From positions 338,219 to 402,218 of the forward strand of contig NZ_SLXI01000001.1 in NCBI RefSeq assembly GCF_004345785.1: a stretch of 64,000 nucleotides of DNA, read 5' to 3'. Of the stretch, positions 18,965 to 28,847 are shown one piece after another; positions within the stretch are counted from its first letter, which is position 1; every line of letters starts with the position of its first letter. Origin of the DNA: Bisgaardia hudsonensis (GTDB lineage Bacteria > Pseudomonadota > Gammaproteobacteria > Enterobacterales > Pasteurellaceae). The notes under the pieces are model-generated. The model was not told the DNA's origin. It did not search any database and was given only the letters and a program-made list of their open reading frames with translations. The translations under genes and the position numbers were made by a program.

Positions 18965-20215
18965 ATGACAAAAGAAAAAGATTTACATTGTTCTTTTTGT
19001 GGTAAAGAACAAAAAGAGGTCGATAAATTAATTGCAGGTACTGATGGTTATATTTGCAATGAATGTATTGAACTTTGCCATAATATGTTAGTTGATGTAG
19101 AAGAAGATGGGGAATCAGCAGCGATTGAGTCAGTAGAGACAAAAAAAGAAGAAAAATTATTGACTCCTCACGAGATTCGAGCACATTTAGACGATTATGT
19201 TATTGGACAGGATTATGCTAAGAAAGTATTGGCAGTTGCTGTATATAATCATTACAAACGTTTAAGAAAAACAGAAAAAACAATTGATGTAGAGCTAGGC
19301 AAGAGTAATATTTTATTAATTGGTCCTACGGGAAGTGGTAAAACATTATTAGCTCAGACATTGGCTAGAATGTTGGACGTGCCATTTGCTATGGCTGATG
19401 CAACAACCTTAACTGAAGCTGGTTATGTTGGAGAAGATGTGGAGAACGTCTTACAAAAATTACTTCAGAACTGTGATTATGATGTAGAAAAAGCGGAACG
19501 AGGCATCATTTATATTGATGAAATCGATAAAATTACTCGTAAATCAGAAAATCCATCAATAACAAGAGATGTATCTGGTGAAGGTGTACAACAAGCATTA
19601 CTTAAATTAGTCGAAGGTACGGTTGCTTCAATACCACCACAAGGTGGTCGTAAGCATCCTCAGCAAGAAATGTTGCGATTAGATACATCAAAAATTTTAT
19701 TTATTTGTGGTGGTGCTTTTGCTGGATTGGATAAAATAGTTGAGAAGCGTACAGCTAAAGGAAATACTGGGATTGGTTTTGGTGCAGATGTAAAAACAGA
19801 AGAGAATCAAGTTAGTTTAAGTGAACTGTTTAGTCAAGTTGAGCCTGATGATTTAATGAAGTTTGGTTTAATTCCAGAGTTTATTGGACGTTTACCCGTT
19901 ATCGCACCATTAAGCGAACTTGATGAAAAGGCACTTATTCAAATTTTGACTGAGCCTAAAAATGCTTTGGTTAAGCAGTATCAAGCATTATTTGATTTAG
20001 AAGATGTTCAATTAGAGTTTACTCAAAAAGCATTAGTAGCAATGGCGAAAAAAGCACTTCAACGTAAGACTGGTGCTAGGGGGTTGCGATCAATTCTTGA
20101 AGGATTATTACTTGATACAATGTATGATTTACCTTCTTTAAACAACTTGAAAAAAGTTGTTGTTGAAGAGAAAACAATTACTAAAAATAAAGCACCTAAA
20201 TTAGAATATCATTGA
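18965..20215 (+). CDS. clpX: ATP-dependent Clp protease ATP-binding subunit ClpX
   Basis: 416 residues. ClpX unfolds tagged proteins and feeds them to ClpP. The N-terminal zinc-binding domain shows CSFCGKEQ and CNECIELC; the AAA+ module has Walker A GPTGSGKT near residue 120, Walker [10 protein letters not shown] and the pore segment GYVGEDVE. I start at the ATG at 18965 ([11 protein letters not shown]), with GGA upstream; an in-frame TTG at 18953 is less likely. Co-transcribed with clpP (15-base gap). Confidence 0.97.
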   Translation: MTKEKDLHCSFCGKEQKEVDKLIAGTDGYICNECIELCHNMLVDVEEDGESAAIESVETKKEEKLLTPHEIRAHLDDYVIGQDYAKKVLAVAVYNHYKRLRKTEKTIDVELGKSNILLIGPTGSGKTLLAQTLARMLDVPFAMADATTLTEAGYVGEDVENVLQKLLQNCDYDVEKAERGIIYIDEIDKITRKSENPSITRDVSGEGVQQALLKLVEGTVASIPPQGGRKHPQQEMLRLDTSKILFICGGAFAGLDKIVEKRTAKGNTGIGFGADVKTEENQVSLSELFSQVEPDDLMKFGLIPEFIGRLPVIAPLSELDEKALIQILTEPKNALVKQYQALFDLEDVQLEFTQKALVAMAKKALQRKTGARGLRSILEGLLLDTMYDLPSLNNLKKVVVEEKTITKNKAPKLEYH

Positions 20216-20236
20216 TAATTTTATAAAAATAAAAAA

Positions 20237-20269
20237 TGTGCGGTATTTTGTCCGCACTTTTCTTTTATT
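20237..20269 (+). terminator. Terminator of clpPX containing a near-perfect uptake signal
   Basis: GTGCGG (20238-20243) pairs with CCGCAC (20252-20257), followed by TTTTCTTTTATT. The minus strand reads AAGTGCGGA, one base off the uptake signal. Confidence 0.75.
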
Positions 20270-20270
20270 A

Positions 20271-20299
20271 CTTGATATTAGTCACTCCTAACCCAATAT
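20271..20299 (+). promoter_or_regulatory. Possible sigma-32 heat-shock promoter of lon
   Basis: CTTGAT, a 15-base spacer, then CCCAATAT resembles the sigma-32 consensus CTTGAA...CCCCATNT, 37 bases before the lon start. lon is a classic heat-shock gene. Confidence 0.5.
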
Positions 20300-20335
20300 A
20301 ACAATTAATAATAATTTTACTAAAAGAGAGTATAT

Positions 20336-22759
20336 ATGAACGCAAAACGGAGTAAACAAAAGGTCATTCCTGTTCTACCATTGCGTGATGTGGTAGTTTT
20401 TCCTTATATGGTTATGCCATTATTTGTTGGTAGACCAAAATCTATTCGTAGTCTTGATGAGGCAATGGAAAATAATAAACAGCTATTGTTGGTATCTCAA
20501 AAGCAAGCCGAATTAGAAGATCCTACAATAGATGATATTTATAATGTTGGAACAGTAGTTAATATTATTCAATTATTAAAGTTACCTGATGGTACGGTAA
20601 AAGTATTAGTTGAAGGACAATATCGAGCAAAAGTTAATTCTTTGAATGAAAATGATGATTTCTTTTCTGCCAATATTGATATTATTAAAACTGAATTTAA
20701 TGATGAGAAAGAATTATCAGTATTGAAAGATACGGTATTGGCTGAGTTTGAAAAATATGCAGAGTTAAATAAAAAAATTCAACCTGATGTGGTTTCTGCA
20801 TTACAACGTATTAATGATTTTGATCGTCTTAGCGATACAATTTCAGCTCATATGCCAATTACTGTAAAGCAAAAACAAGAGTTGCTTGAATTACCTAATA
20901 TTATGGATCGTTTTGAGCATTTACTTACGTTAATGGCGGTAGAAGCAGATATTTTGCAAATAGAAAAACGAATTCGTAATCGTGTTAAAAAACAAATGGA
21001 AAAAAATCAACGCGATTATTACTTGAATGAACAAATCAAAGCATTGCAAAAAGAGCTTGGTGGCGAGGGGGATAATCCTTCCGTTGATGAGATTGAGCAG
21101 CTAAGTCAGAAAATCAAAGAGGCTAAAATGCCAGTTGAAGCTCGTGAAAAAGCTGAGTCTGAGTTACAAAAATTAAAAATGATGTCTCCAATGTCTGCTG
21201 AAGCAACTGTTGTTCGTAGTTATATTGATTGGATGTTACAAGTTCCCTGGTATAAACGTAGTAAAGTAAAGAAAGATCTTGTGAAAGCAGAAGCGGTTTT
21301 AGATGCAGATCACTATGGTTTAGAACGTGTAAAAGAGCGTATTTTAGAGTATTTAGCGGTACAGGCTCGTTTGAATAAATTAAAAGGCCCTATTTTATGT
21401 TTAGTGGGACCACCAGGGGTAGGTAAAACATCATTAGGTCAATCTATCGCAAATGCGACAGGGCGTAAATATACTCGAATGGCGTTAGGTGGTGTTCGTG
21501 ATGAGGCGGAGATTCGAGGACATCGTAAAACTTATATTGGTGCTTTACCAGGTAAGTTGATTCAGAAAATGGCAAAAGTAGGCGTAAAAAATCCATTATT
21601 TTTGCTTGATGAAATTGATAAAATGGGAGCCGATATGCGAGGAGATCCTTCTTCTGCTTTATTGGAAGTTCTTGATCCTGAACAAAATACTAAATTTAAT
21701 GATCACTATTTAGAAGTTGATTATGATTTATCAGATGTGATGTTTGTTGCAACTTCTAACTCGATGAATATTCCAGGACCATTGCTTGACCGTATGGAGA
21801 TAATTCGTCTTTCTGGTTATACGGAAGATGAAAAATTGAATATTGCTTTAAAACATTTGTTGAGCAAACAAATGGAACGAAATGGTTTGCAAAATGGGGA
21901 GTTATCAATTAAAGAAAGTGCAATTCTTGATATCATTCGTTACTATACTAGAGAAGCTGGTGTTCGTGGGCTTGAGCGTGAAATATCCAAAATTTGCCGT
22001 AAAGCTGTGAAAAATTTACTTTTAGATAAAAAATTGAAATCTTTAAAAGTTGATTCAAGTAATTTACAAGATTATTTAGGTATTAAACGCTTTGATTTTG
22101 GACAAGCTGACTCTAAAAATCGAATTGGTGAAGTGACAGGACTTGCTTGGACAGAAGTAGGTGGAGATTTATTAACTATTGAAACCGCTTCTGTCGTAGG
22201 TAAGGGAAAATTAACTTATACTGGTTCACTTGGTGATGTGATGAAAGAATCTATTCAAACTGCAATGACTGTTGTCCGTTCTCGAGCTGAAGGGTTAGGT
22301 ATTAATAATGAGTTTCATGAAAAACGTGATATTCATATTCATGTTCCTGATGGAGCAACGCCAAAAGATGGTCCTAGTGCGGGGATTGCAATGTGTACCG
22401 CTTTAGTTTCTTGTTTAACTGGAAATCCAGTTAAATCTGAGGTGGCAATGACAGGGGAGATCAGTTTGAGGGGTAAGGTATTACCTATTGGTGGGCTGAA
22501 AGAAAAGTTATTGGCTGCACATCGTGGTGGAATTAAAACAGTTATTATTCCAAAGGAAAATGTTAAAGATTTGGAAGATATTCCAGATAATGCTAAAAAT
22601 AATCTTGTAATTCATGCAGTGGAAACTATTGATGAAGTTTTAACGATAGCATTAGAAAATCCACCGTTGGGTGTAGAGTTTGTTAAATTATCACCAATTA
22701 AGAAAGTGAAAACTTCTACTGCCCGTAAGCCAAGTTCTAGAACTCGTTCTATTAATTAA
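20336..22759 (+). CDS. lon: ATP-dependent protease La
   Basis: 807 residues. Lon degrades misfolded and regulatory proteins. The N-terminal LON domain begins VIPVLPLRDVVVFPYMVMPLFVGR; the AAA+ domain has Walker A GPPGVGKTS (about 358-366) and Walker B PLFLLDEIDKM; the protease domain has the catalytic Ser681 in DGPSAGIAM and Lys724 in GGLKEKLLAA, forming the Ser-Lys dyad. Full length. In E. coli hupB lies between lon and ppiD; here ppiD follows directly. Confidence 0.98.
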   Translation: MNAKRSKQKVIPVLPLRDVVVFPYMVMPLFVGRPKSIRSLDEAMENNKQLLLVSQKQAELEDPTIDDIYNVGTVVNIIQLLKLPDGTVKVLVEGQYRAKVNSLNENDDFFSANIDIIKTEFNDEKELSVLKDTVLAEFEKYAELNKKIQPDVVSALQRINDFDRLSDTISAHMPITVKQKQELLELPNIMDRFEHLLTLMAVEADILQIEKRIRNRVKKQMEKNQRDYYLNEQIKALQKELGGEGDNPSVDEIEQLSQKIKEAKMPVEAREKAESELQKLKMMSPMSAEATVVRSYIDWMLQVPWYKRSKVKKDLVKAEAVLDADHYGLERVKERILEYLAVQARLNKLKGPILCLVGPPGVGKTSLGQSIANATGRKYTRMALGGVRDEAEIRGHRKTYIGALPGKLIQKMAKVGVKNPLFLLDEIDKMGADMRGDPSSALLEVLDPEQNTKFNDHYLEVDYDLSDVMFVATSNSMNIPGPLLDRMEIIRLSGYTEDEKLNIALKHLLSKQMERNGLQNGELSIKESAILDIIRYYTREAGVRGLEREISKICRKAVKNLLLDKKLKSLKVDSSNLQDYLGIKRFDFGQADSKNRIGEVTGLAWTEVGGDLLTIETASVVGKGKLTYTGSLGDVMKESIQTAMTVVRSRAEGLGINNEFHEKRDIHIHVPDGATPKDGPSAGIAMCTALVSCLTGNPVKSEVAMTGEISLRGKVLPIGGLKEKLLAAHRGGIKTVIIPKENVKDLEDIPDNAKNNLVIHAVETIDEVLTIALENPPLGVEFVKLSPIKKVKTSTARKPSSRTRSIN

Positions 22760-22767
22760 AGTGCGGT
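22759..22767 (+). other. DNA uptake signal sequence
   Basis: Exact AAGTGCGGT overlapping the lon stop codon. Confidence 0.85.
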
Positions 22768-22776
22768 TATTTTTTT

Positions 22777-22806
22777 AGCCAGATTTTTAATTTGGCTTTA
22801 TTTTAT
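22777..22806 (+). terminator. Terminator of lon
   Basis: AGCCAGAT (22777-22784) pairs with ATTTGGCT (22790-22797, one G-U), followed by TTATTTTAT. Confidence 0.65.
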
Positions 22807-22878
22807 GGTGCGATATATTCAATTTTAGATTATAATTCATCAAGTTAAACTTAACCTAAATTTTGTAGGGTAACAACA

Positions 22879-24738
22879 ATGTTAATGGAAAAAATTCATG
22901 CTGCTTCAAACAGCATTATAATTAAGATTATTTTTGGTTTTATTGCAGTATCATTTGTACTGAGTGGTGTTGCGGGATATATGTTCACCCAAATAGATAC
23001 TTCAGTGGCAAAAGTTAATGGGGAAGAAATTTCACAGCAGACTTTTTCACAGCAATATAATAATGCTTATCAGAATGCGAGTCAGGAATTAGGCTCTCAG
23101 TTTGCCGCCGTTGCCGATAGTCCCGAATTTATTAATTCATTAAGAATGCAAGTCTTAAATCGCTTAATTGATGAAGAATTATTGCGTCAATATACTAATG
23201 AATTGAAGTTAGGGATCAGTGATGATCAAATTAAGCAAGAAATTGTTAAGATTCCTTCTTTTCAAAAGGATGGAAAATTTGATAATGATCTTTATAAGCA
23301 GTTTTTACAAATAAACGGTATATCATCTAATACTTATGCTAGTTATATTCGTGAAGCATTAAAGGTCTCACAAATTCAATCGGGAATCGCACAATCTGAT
23401 TTTTTAGTTCCTTCACAGTTTCAAAATTTAGAAAATCAATTTTTTCAAAAACGCCATGTTCGTTTAGCTACCTTACCGATAGAGCAGGAGATTGACAAAC
23501 AAGTAGTATCAGACAAAGAAATTGAAGATTATTACAATGCAAATAAAAATGCATTTTCTGTACCTGAATTGGTAAAAGTACAATATCTTGATTTAACACA
23601 AACTGTGGCAGAAAAAAATGTTAAGGTTTCAGATGTCGAAATTGCACAATATTACCAAGATAATAAGCCACAATTTATTACTCAACACCTTTCTCATATT
23701 CAAGTTGCAACAGAAAATGAAGCAAAGGATATTTATAATCGTTTACAAAAAGGTGAAGAGTTTGAAAGTTTAGCTAAGTTATATTCAATAGATAAATTGT
23801 CAGGTAAAAATGGCGGTGATCTTAACTGGATAGTATCGGGTATGATGCCAGCTACATTTGAGCAAGCGGCAGTAAGCTTATCTGTAGGGGAGTATTCTCA
23901 ACCTGTAAAAGTTGATAATGCCTACCATATTATTAAAGTAAATGAAGTAAAAACACGTGACTTAGATGAAGTTAAAAGTGAAATTGAACAAATTGTTAGG
24001 AACACATTAGCAGTGAATGAGTTTTATTCAATGGAAAAAATTGCTAATGAAAAAGCATTTGAACATCCTGAATCTTTGTCTGAAGCTGCAAAAGCTGTTG
24101 GTGTGGATATACAAGAAACAGATTACTTTTCTCGTAAAGATTTACCGAATGCATTGAACTATGCTAATTTAATTAGTACTATTTTTGATTCAGATATTTC
24201 TCAAGGTGGCGTTAATTCAGAGGCTATTAATGTTGGAACCCAGCATTCAATCATAGTGCGAGTTTTGGAGCACAAGCCTCAAGGTATTCGTAGTTTAGAA
24301 GATGCTAAAACAGATATAATTACTTATTTGAAAAAACAGAAAGCTGAATTGATGCTTTTGAGTCAAGCAAAAGAAATAGCAGATAAACTTACATCAAATT
24401 CTAAAGATTCAGCCGTTAATATTCAGTTTGGTGAATTGGAAACTTGGGTATATGCAGAAAATAAAGATAGTTTATTAAATCAAGCTATTTTCTCTATGGT
24501 TAAGCCAATCAATAATTCGGTGTTCTCTGTTTCAAGAGATTCTTTAGGCAATGTGGTTATTATTGAATTAACTAATGTTGAAGATCAGATCAGTGTTAGT
24601 GAAAATGATTTGCTTGCTTTTAGAGAGCAATTAAAGAGAGTAAACCAATTAGAGTTGGTCTCCACCTTGTCTAAAGCATTAAGAGAAAAAGCAAAGGTAG
24701 AAATTAATGAAGATTTTATGAAAGATCTTCAAGAATAA
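22879..24738 (+). CDS. ppiD: Periplasmic chaperone / peptidyl-prolyl isomerase PpiD
   Basis: 619 residues. PpiD is anchored to the inner membrane near the SecYEG exit and assists folding of exported proteins. One membrane segment lies at about residues 13-36 (IIIKIIFGFIAVSFVLSGVAGY), followed by a SurA-like N-terminal chaperone region and a parvulin domain around residue 270-355 (HLSHIQVATENEAKDIYNRL, GGDLNWIVSGMMPATFEQAA). The start could be the ATG at 22879 or two codons later at 22885. Confidence 0.95.
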   Translation: MLMEKIHAASNSIIIKIIFGFIAVSFVLSGVAGYMFTQIDTSVAKVNGEEISQQTFSQQYNNAYQNASQELGSQFAAVADSPEFINSLRMQVLNRLIDEELLRQYTNELKLGISDDQIKQEIVKIPSFQKDGKFDNDLYKQFLQINGISSNTYASYIREALKVSQIQSGIAQSDFLVPSQFQNLENQFFQKRHVRLATLPIEQEIDKQVVSDKEIEDYYNANKNAFSVPELVKVQYLDLTQTVAEKNVKVSDVEIAQYYQDNKPQFITQHLSHIQVATENEAKDIYNRLQKGEEFESLAKLYSIDKLSGKNGGDLNWIVSGMMPATFEQAAVSLSVGEYSQPVKVDNAYHIIKVNEVKTRDLDEVKSEIEQIVRNTLAVNEFYSMEKIANEKAFEHPESLSEAAKAVGVDIQETDYFSRKDLPNALNYANLISTIFDSDISQGGVNSEAINVGTQHSIIVRVLEHKPQGIRSLEDAKTDIITYLKKQKAELMLLSQAKEIADKLTSNSKDSAVNIQFGELETWVYAENKDSLLNQAIFSMVKPINNSVFSVSRDSLGNVVIIELTNVEDQISVSENDLLAFREQLKRVNQLELVSTLSKALREKAKVEINEDFMKDLQE

Positions 24739-24760
24739 TTATTTTTGTTCATAAAAATTT

Positions 24761-24788
24761 AGGTGCTAGCATTGTTGGCACCTTTTTT
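24761..24788 (+). terminator. Terminator of ppiD
   Basis: AGGTGC (24761-24766) pairs with GCACCT (24778-24783), followed by TTTTTC. Confidence 0.7.
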
Positions 24789-24881
24789 CATAAAATTTTC
24801 TAGTTTTTGAGTCTATTTTATGATATAAAACGCAAGTTATTTTGAGTCTTTCAAGATAATAAATTTTAATACTAAATCACA

Positions 24882-24936
24882 CACATACTCTTTAGAGTAA
24901 ATCGGGGTGCCAAACGGTCGATTTACTTAGTATGTG
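24882..24936 (+). promoter_or_regulatory. S2-binding leader structure of rpsB-tsf
   Basis: Two stacked helices: CACATACT (24882-24889) with AGTATGTG (24929-24936) outside, and AGTAAATCG (24896-24904) with CGATTTACT (24919-24927) inside, closing a 14-base loop containing GGGGTGCC-type sequence. It lies 31 bases before the rpsB start. A conserved leader that lets ribosomal protein S2 repress rpsB-tsf is established in E. coli; assignment here is by position and shape. Confidence 0.7.
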
Positions 24937-24967
24937 GAGGCTAAACCCAAAAAAAGGAAAACATATT

Positions 24968-25717
24968 ATGGCACAAGTTTCAATGCGCGATATGCTACAA
25001 GCAGGCGTTCACTTCGGTCACCAAACTCGTTATTGGAATCCAAAAATGAAACCATTTATTTTTGGACCACGTAATGGTGTTCACATTATCAACTTAGAAA
25101 AAACAGTTCCTATGTTTAATGAAGCATTAGTTGAATTAAACCGTATTGCTAGCAATAGAGGAAAAATTTTATTTGTTGGTACAAAACGTGCAGCGTCAGA
25201 AGCAGTAAAAGCAGCGGCATTAGATTGTAAACAATTTTATGTAAATCACCGTTGGTTAGGTGGTATGTTGACAAACTGGAAAACTGTTCGTCAATCAATT
25301 AAACGCTTAAAAGATTTGGAAGCTCAATCTCAAGATGGTACTTTTGATAAATTAACCAAAAAAGAAGTATTAATGCGTACTCGTGAGATGGAAAAACTTG
25401 AGTTAAGTCTTGGTGGTATTAAAGATATGGCTGGTCTTCCAGATGCAATTTTTGTTATTGCAGCAGATCACGAGCATATTGCTATCAAAGAAGCAAATAA
25501 TTTAGGCATTCCTGTATTTGCAATTGTTGATACAAACTCAAATCCAGATGGTGTTGATTTCGTTATTCCTGGTAACGATGATGCGGCTCGTGCGATTCAA
25601 CTATATCTTTCAGCAGCATCAGCTGCCGTTAAAGAGGCGAGTAATCAAGAATCCGTAACTGAAGAAAACTTCGTTGCAGTTGAAGAATCTGCAACTGCAG
25701 AAGTTGTTGCAGAATAA
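24968..25717 (+). CDS. rpsB: 30S ribosomal protein S2
   Basis: 249 residues. [33 protein letters not shown] is the standard N-terminus, and [30 protein letters not shown] and [24 protein letters not shown] follow as expected. I use the ATG at 24968, preceded by AAGGA. An in-frame ATG at 24932 would add 12 residues encoded within the leader structure and is rejected. The C-terminal tail is acidic and alanine-rich. Confidence 0.98.
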   Translation: MAQVSMRDMLQAGVHFGHQTRYWNPKMKPFIFGPRNGVHIINLEKTVPMFNEALVELNRIASNRGKILFVGTKRAASEAVKAAALDCKQFYVNHRWLGGMLTNWKTVRQSIKRLKDLEAQSQDGTFDKLTKKEVLMRTREMEKLELSLGGIKDMAGLPDAIFVIAADHEHIAIKEANNLGIPVFAIVDTNSNPDGVDFVIPGNDDAARAIQLYLSAASAAVKEASNQESVTEENFVAVEESATAEVVAE

Positions 25718-25769
25718 TTCAGGTAAATAAAGGCGTGAGCCCTTATTAATCATAACGATTAATTAGTAG

Positions 25770-25799
25770 CAGGGGGCTCTATATGCTCCCTGTTTTTTT
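25770..25799 (+). terminator. Attenuator or terminator between rpsB and tsf
   Basis: CAGGGGGC (25770-25777) pairs with GCTCCCTG (25785-25792, one G-U) and is followed by seven T. Partial termination here would lower tsf relative to rpsB, as is known in E. coli. Confidence 0.75.
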
Positions 25800-25812
25800 A
25801 TGATATAAGTAA

Positions 25813-25821
25813 AAGTGCGGT
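25813..25821 (+). other. DNA uptake signal sequence
   Basis: Exact AAGTGCGGT in the tsf leader. Confidence 0.85.
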
Positions 25822-25859
25822 AGTTATCGTACGAGATTAAATGGATAGAGGATTTTAAT

Positions 25860-26705
25860 ATGGCTGAAATTACAGCAAAATTAGTAAAAGAACTTCGTGA
25901 TCGTACTGGTGCAGGTATGATGGAATGTAAAAAAGCATTAGTAGAAGCGAATGGAGATATTGAATTAGCAATTGATAATATGCGTAAATCAGGTCAAGCG
26001 AAAGCCGCTAAAAAAGCAGGGCGTGTAGCTGCTGAAGGCGTGATTATTTCTCGTTTAGCTCAAGGTTTCGGTGCTTTAGTTGAAATGAACTGTGAAACTG
26101 ATTTCGTTGCAAAAGATGCTGGATTCTTAGAATTAGCAAATGAAGTTGCAGATTATGCTGTAGCAAATAAAGGTGTAACGATTGAAGCATTACAAGCTCA
26201 GTTTGAAGAAAAACGAGCTGCACTTGTTGCTAAAATTGGTGAAAATATGACAATTCGCCGTGTTCAATTTTTAGATGGTGATGTTTTAGGTGCATATTTA
26301 CATGGTGCCAAAATCGGCGTTTTAGTTGCTGGTGTAAATGCTGATGAAGATTTATTGAAAAAAGTTGCTATGCACGTTGCTGCAAGTCGTCCTGATTATG
26401 TTAAACCTGAAGATGTGCCAGCTGATGTTGTTGCTAAAGAACGTGATATTCAAGTAGCGATAGCAATGGAATCAGGTAAACCTCGCGAAATAGCAGAGAA
26501 AATGGTTGAAGGTCGTATGAAAAAATTCACTGGTGAAGTTTCATTAACTGGCCAACCGTTTGTAATGAATCCTTCTGAATCAGTTGGTGATTTCTTAAAA
26601 GCAAATGGTGCTGATGTTACTAATTTCATTCGTTTAGAAGTTGGTGAAGGTATTGAAAAAGCAGAGTCTGATTTTGCTGCAGAAGTCGCGGCAATGACAA
26701 AATAA
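25860..26705 (+). CDS. tsf: Elongation factor Ts
   Basis: 281 residues. EF-Ts exchanges GDP for GTP on EF-Tu. The N-terminal [29 protein letters not shown] and the core [11 protein letters not shown] (with the Asp-Phe contact to EF-Tu) are diagnostic. In E. coli pyrH and frr follow; here the operon ends and rnhA lies convergent. Confidence 0.98.
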   Translation: MAEITAKLVKELRDRTGAGMMECKKALVEANGDIELAIDNMRKSGQAKAAKKAGRVAAEGVIISRLAQGFGALVEMNCETDFVAKDAGFLELANEVADYAVANKGVTIEALQAQFEEKRAALVAKIGENMTIRRVQFLDGDVLGAYLHGAKIGVLVAGVNADEDLLKKVAMHVAASRPDYVKPEDVPADVVAKERDIQVAIAMESGKPREIAEKMVEGRMKKFTGEVSLTGQPFVMNPSESVGDFLKANGADVTNFIRLEVGEGIEKAESDFAAEVAAMTK

Positions 26706-26725
26706 TGATCTGATTATTTAAATTA

Positions 26726-26750
26726 AAAAACAGGCTTTAAGCCTGTTTTT
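26726..26750. terminator. Bidirectional terminator between tsf and rnhA
   Basis: AAAAACAGGC pairs with GCCTGTTTTT around a TTTAA loop; T runs exist on both strands. Confidence 0.85.
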
Positions 26751-26810
26751 TATTGGGTTAATTTATATCTAAAATGTGCGTAAATTAGTATTTATAGATA
26801 AGTCTTTATA

Positions 26811-27278
26811 TTATTGTTGTGGATTATATCCTATATCTGGCTGTGTTGGATGTTCTGCGCCTTTTCTTGCAAGTTGATCGCAGATTTCATTCTCCTTATG
26901 CCCATTATGCCCCTTTACCCAAATCCATTCTATTGAATGTAGGCTAGTTAATTTATCTAATTGGAGCCATAAATCTTGATTTTTAACTGGTTTTCCATTG
27001 CTTGATTTCCAGTTATTTTTTTTCCAATTAAAAATCCATTTTGTGATACCATTTTTCATATATTGACTATCACTATGTAAATGGATTAAACAAGTCTCTT
27101 TTAAACTATTTAGTGCCTCTATTACAGCCAATATCTCCATTCGATTATTTGTCGTTTGAAAATAGCCTTTTGAAATTTGTTTCTCATGTTTTTGATAACG
27201 TAATAAAATACCTATCCCCCCTGGTCCAGGATTACCTAAACAAGAGCCATCAGTAAAGATTTCAACATTTTTTTGCAT
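26811..27278 (-). CDS. rnhA: Ribonuclease HI
   Basis: 155 residues. RNase HI cuts the RNA strand of RNA-DNA hybrids. Asp10 in [16 protein letters not shown], the Glu in [11 protein letters not shown], the Asp in [10 protein letters not shown] and the final Asp in [10 protein letters not shown] form the DEDD active site. The start at 27278 ([11 protein letters not shown]) matches the family; an upstream in-frame ATG at 27356 would overlap the divergent dnaQ and add 26 unrelated residues. Divergent rnhA/dnaQ is conserved in gammaproteobacteria. Confidence 0.96.
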   Translation of the reverse strand: MQKNVEIFTDGSCLGNPGPGGIGILLRYQKHEKQISKGYFQTTNNRMEILAVIEALNSLKETCLIHLHSDSQYMKNGITKWIFNWKKNNWKSSNGKPVKNQDLWLQLDKLTSLHSIEWIWVKGHNGHKENEICDQLARKGAEHPTQPDIGYNPQQ

Positions 27279-27349
27279 ATTTTTTCTATTCTTTTTTATT
27301 AAATGAGGCGATAATACCTTAAATTCTACAAAAGAGATAGTATGAGAAT

Positions 27350-28186
27350 ATGACAAAAGAAAAAGATATTCAAAGACAAATTGTATTGGATACTGAAACC
27401 ACAGGGATGAATGAATTCGGTGCTCATTATGAGGGGCATTGCATTATTGAAATTGGTGCGGTAGAGATTATTAATCGTCGCTATACTGGAAGAAAATTAC
27501 ATTTATATATAAAACCAGACCGATTAGTCGATCCAGAAGCCATAAAAGTACATGGAATTACAGATGATTTTTTAAAGGATAAACCAACATTTTTGGAAAT
27601 TTCGGAAGAGTTTATTGAGTTTATAAAAGATGCTGAACTCATTATTCATAATGCTCCATTTGATGTGGGTTTTATGGATTATGAATTTAAAAAGAATAAT
27701 ATTAACTTAAGAACGGAAGATATTTGCTTTGTTACCGATACATTACAAATGGCAAGAAAAATGTATCCAGGAAAGCGAAATAGTTTGGATGCACTCTGTA
27801 CAAGATTACATGTAGATAATACAAAAAGGGAATTACACGGTGCTTTACTTGATGCGGAGATCTTAGGTGATGTTTATTTGACAATGACAGGAGGTCAGAA
27901 GAGTTTATTTGATGAACATGATGTTCATCAATCTTCGGAATTAGATGTAAATAAAGTGAATGGGATATCACGTACAGATGTAGTCGATAGCGTTAAAGAT
28001 ATTATTATAGAAAGTCGGGAAGATATAAATGATTCGCTTGTGGAACATAATATTATGGATCTGAAATTAATTCTACCCACATTAGAAGAACAGGAGGCAC
28101 ACCAGAAACTCTTGAAAGATATTAATAAGAAAAGTAAAGGGAATTGTTTATGGGTGAATTTGTTAGAGGAAGAGAATATACATTAA
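27350..28186 (+). CDS. dnaQ: DNA polymerase III epsilon subunit (proofreading exonuclease)
   Basis: 278 residues, longer than the 243 of E. coli. The DEDDh exonuclease motifs are [10 protein letters not shown] (Asp14, Glu16), [13 protein letters not shown] and [14 protein letters not shown]. After the domain comes QKSLF (183-187), a good match to the clamp-binding pentapeptide QxSLF, where E. coli has the weaker QTSMAF. A longer, charged linker then leads to the conserved C-terminus around KGNCLWVNL that binds the alpha subunit. Followed by two tRNA-Asp genes, as E. coli dnaQ is followed by aspV. Confidence 0.95.
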   Translation: MTKEKDIQRQIVLDTETTGMNEFGAHYEGHCIIEIGAVEIINRRYTGRKLHLYIKPDRLVDPEAIKVHGITDDFLKDKPTFLEISEEFIEFIKDAELIIHNAPFDVGFMDYEFKKNNINLRTEDICFVTDTLQMARKMYPGKRNSLDALCTRLHVDNTKRELHGALLDAEILGDVYLTMTGGQKSLFDEHDVHQSSELDVNKVNGISRTDVVDSVKDIIIESREDINDSLVEHNIMDLKLILPTLEEQEAHQKLLKDINKKSKGNCLWVNLLEEENIH

Positions 28187-28272
28187 TGACTAGCAATTAA
28201 TCAATTAAATAGTAAAATAAAAAAATGCCTTGACCTTTGGTCCATTCAACATTATTATTCGACACACAAAGC

Positions 28273-28349
28273 GGAGTGGTAGTTCAGCTGGTTAGAATAC
28301 CTGCCTGTCACGCAGGGGGTCGCGGGTTCGAGTCCCGTCCATTCCGCCA
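28273..28349 (+). tRNA. tRNA-Asp (anticodon GTC), first copy
   Basis: A 77-nt cloverleaf with acceptor GGAGTGG and CCATTCC, anticodon loop CTGTCAC (GTC), T-arm GGGTTCGAGTCCC and encoded CCA. Downstream of dnaQ. Confidence 0.97.
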
Positions 28350-28363
28350 ATCAATTCTAATTC

Positions 28364-28440
28364 GGAGCGGTAGTTCAGCTGGTTAGAATACCTGCCTGTC
28401 ACGCAGGGGGTCGCGGGTTCGAGTCCCGTCCGTTCCGCCA
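28364..28440 (+). tRNA. tRNA-Asp (anticodon GTC), second copy
   Basis: Identical to the first copy except for one compensated pair in the acceptor stem (C-G instead of T-A), 14 bases after it. It forms the left border of the accessory island. Confidence 0.97.
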
Positions 28441-28847
28441 TTTTTCTTTTAAATTCTTTATTTTACAATAGTATAAATAAGAGCTTTTTTACCTAAAGAA
28501 CAAAATTATTTTTTAAATGGTAGTGTTTTATTAATTACTACATGATTTTGTTTTTTTATTCTCTATTGTTATGTATTTAGGTACTTAACAACCTCTTCAT
28601 ATTAAAATACCCCTTTAATTAAATCAACAATAATAACTATTTTAAATTCATTATATTCATTATTTTGAGATATTTTTTCCTTAAAATTAGACATTAAGTG
28701 CTAATTAAGGATAAATATAGTCTTTTAAGTGCATTGTATGACAGTGATTCATTCCTTTAAAAAATGTTTTACTTTAAATTTATTTTAATTTTTATCTATT
28801 AAATTTTATGTAGTTAATAGTATTTATAAAAATGTATAGGTCAAATT
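28441..28847. other. 407-base AT-rich gap at the left end of the island
   Basis: Very AT-rich, with no open frame I can assign and no attachment repeat recognised. An inverted repeat CTATTAA / TTAATAG lies close to the parA start. It could hold the parA promoter and remnants of an element end. Confidence 0.4.

Noticed and set aside
24932..24967. Longer rpsB start adding [12 protein letters not shown]
   Set aside because: The segment lies in the S2 leader and the family N-terminus begins at MAQVSMRDM with AAGGA before it.
28273..28440. tRNA-Asp duplication as attL/attR of the island
   Set aside because: Both copies are complete, 14 bases apart and on the same side of the island; tandem tRNA-Asp is ordinary and no third copy of the 3' end was found at the right border.
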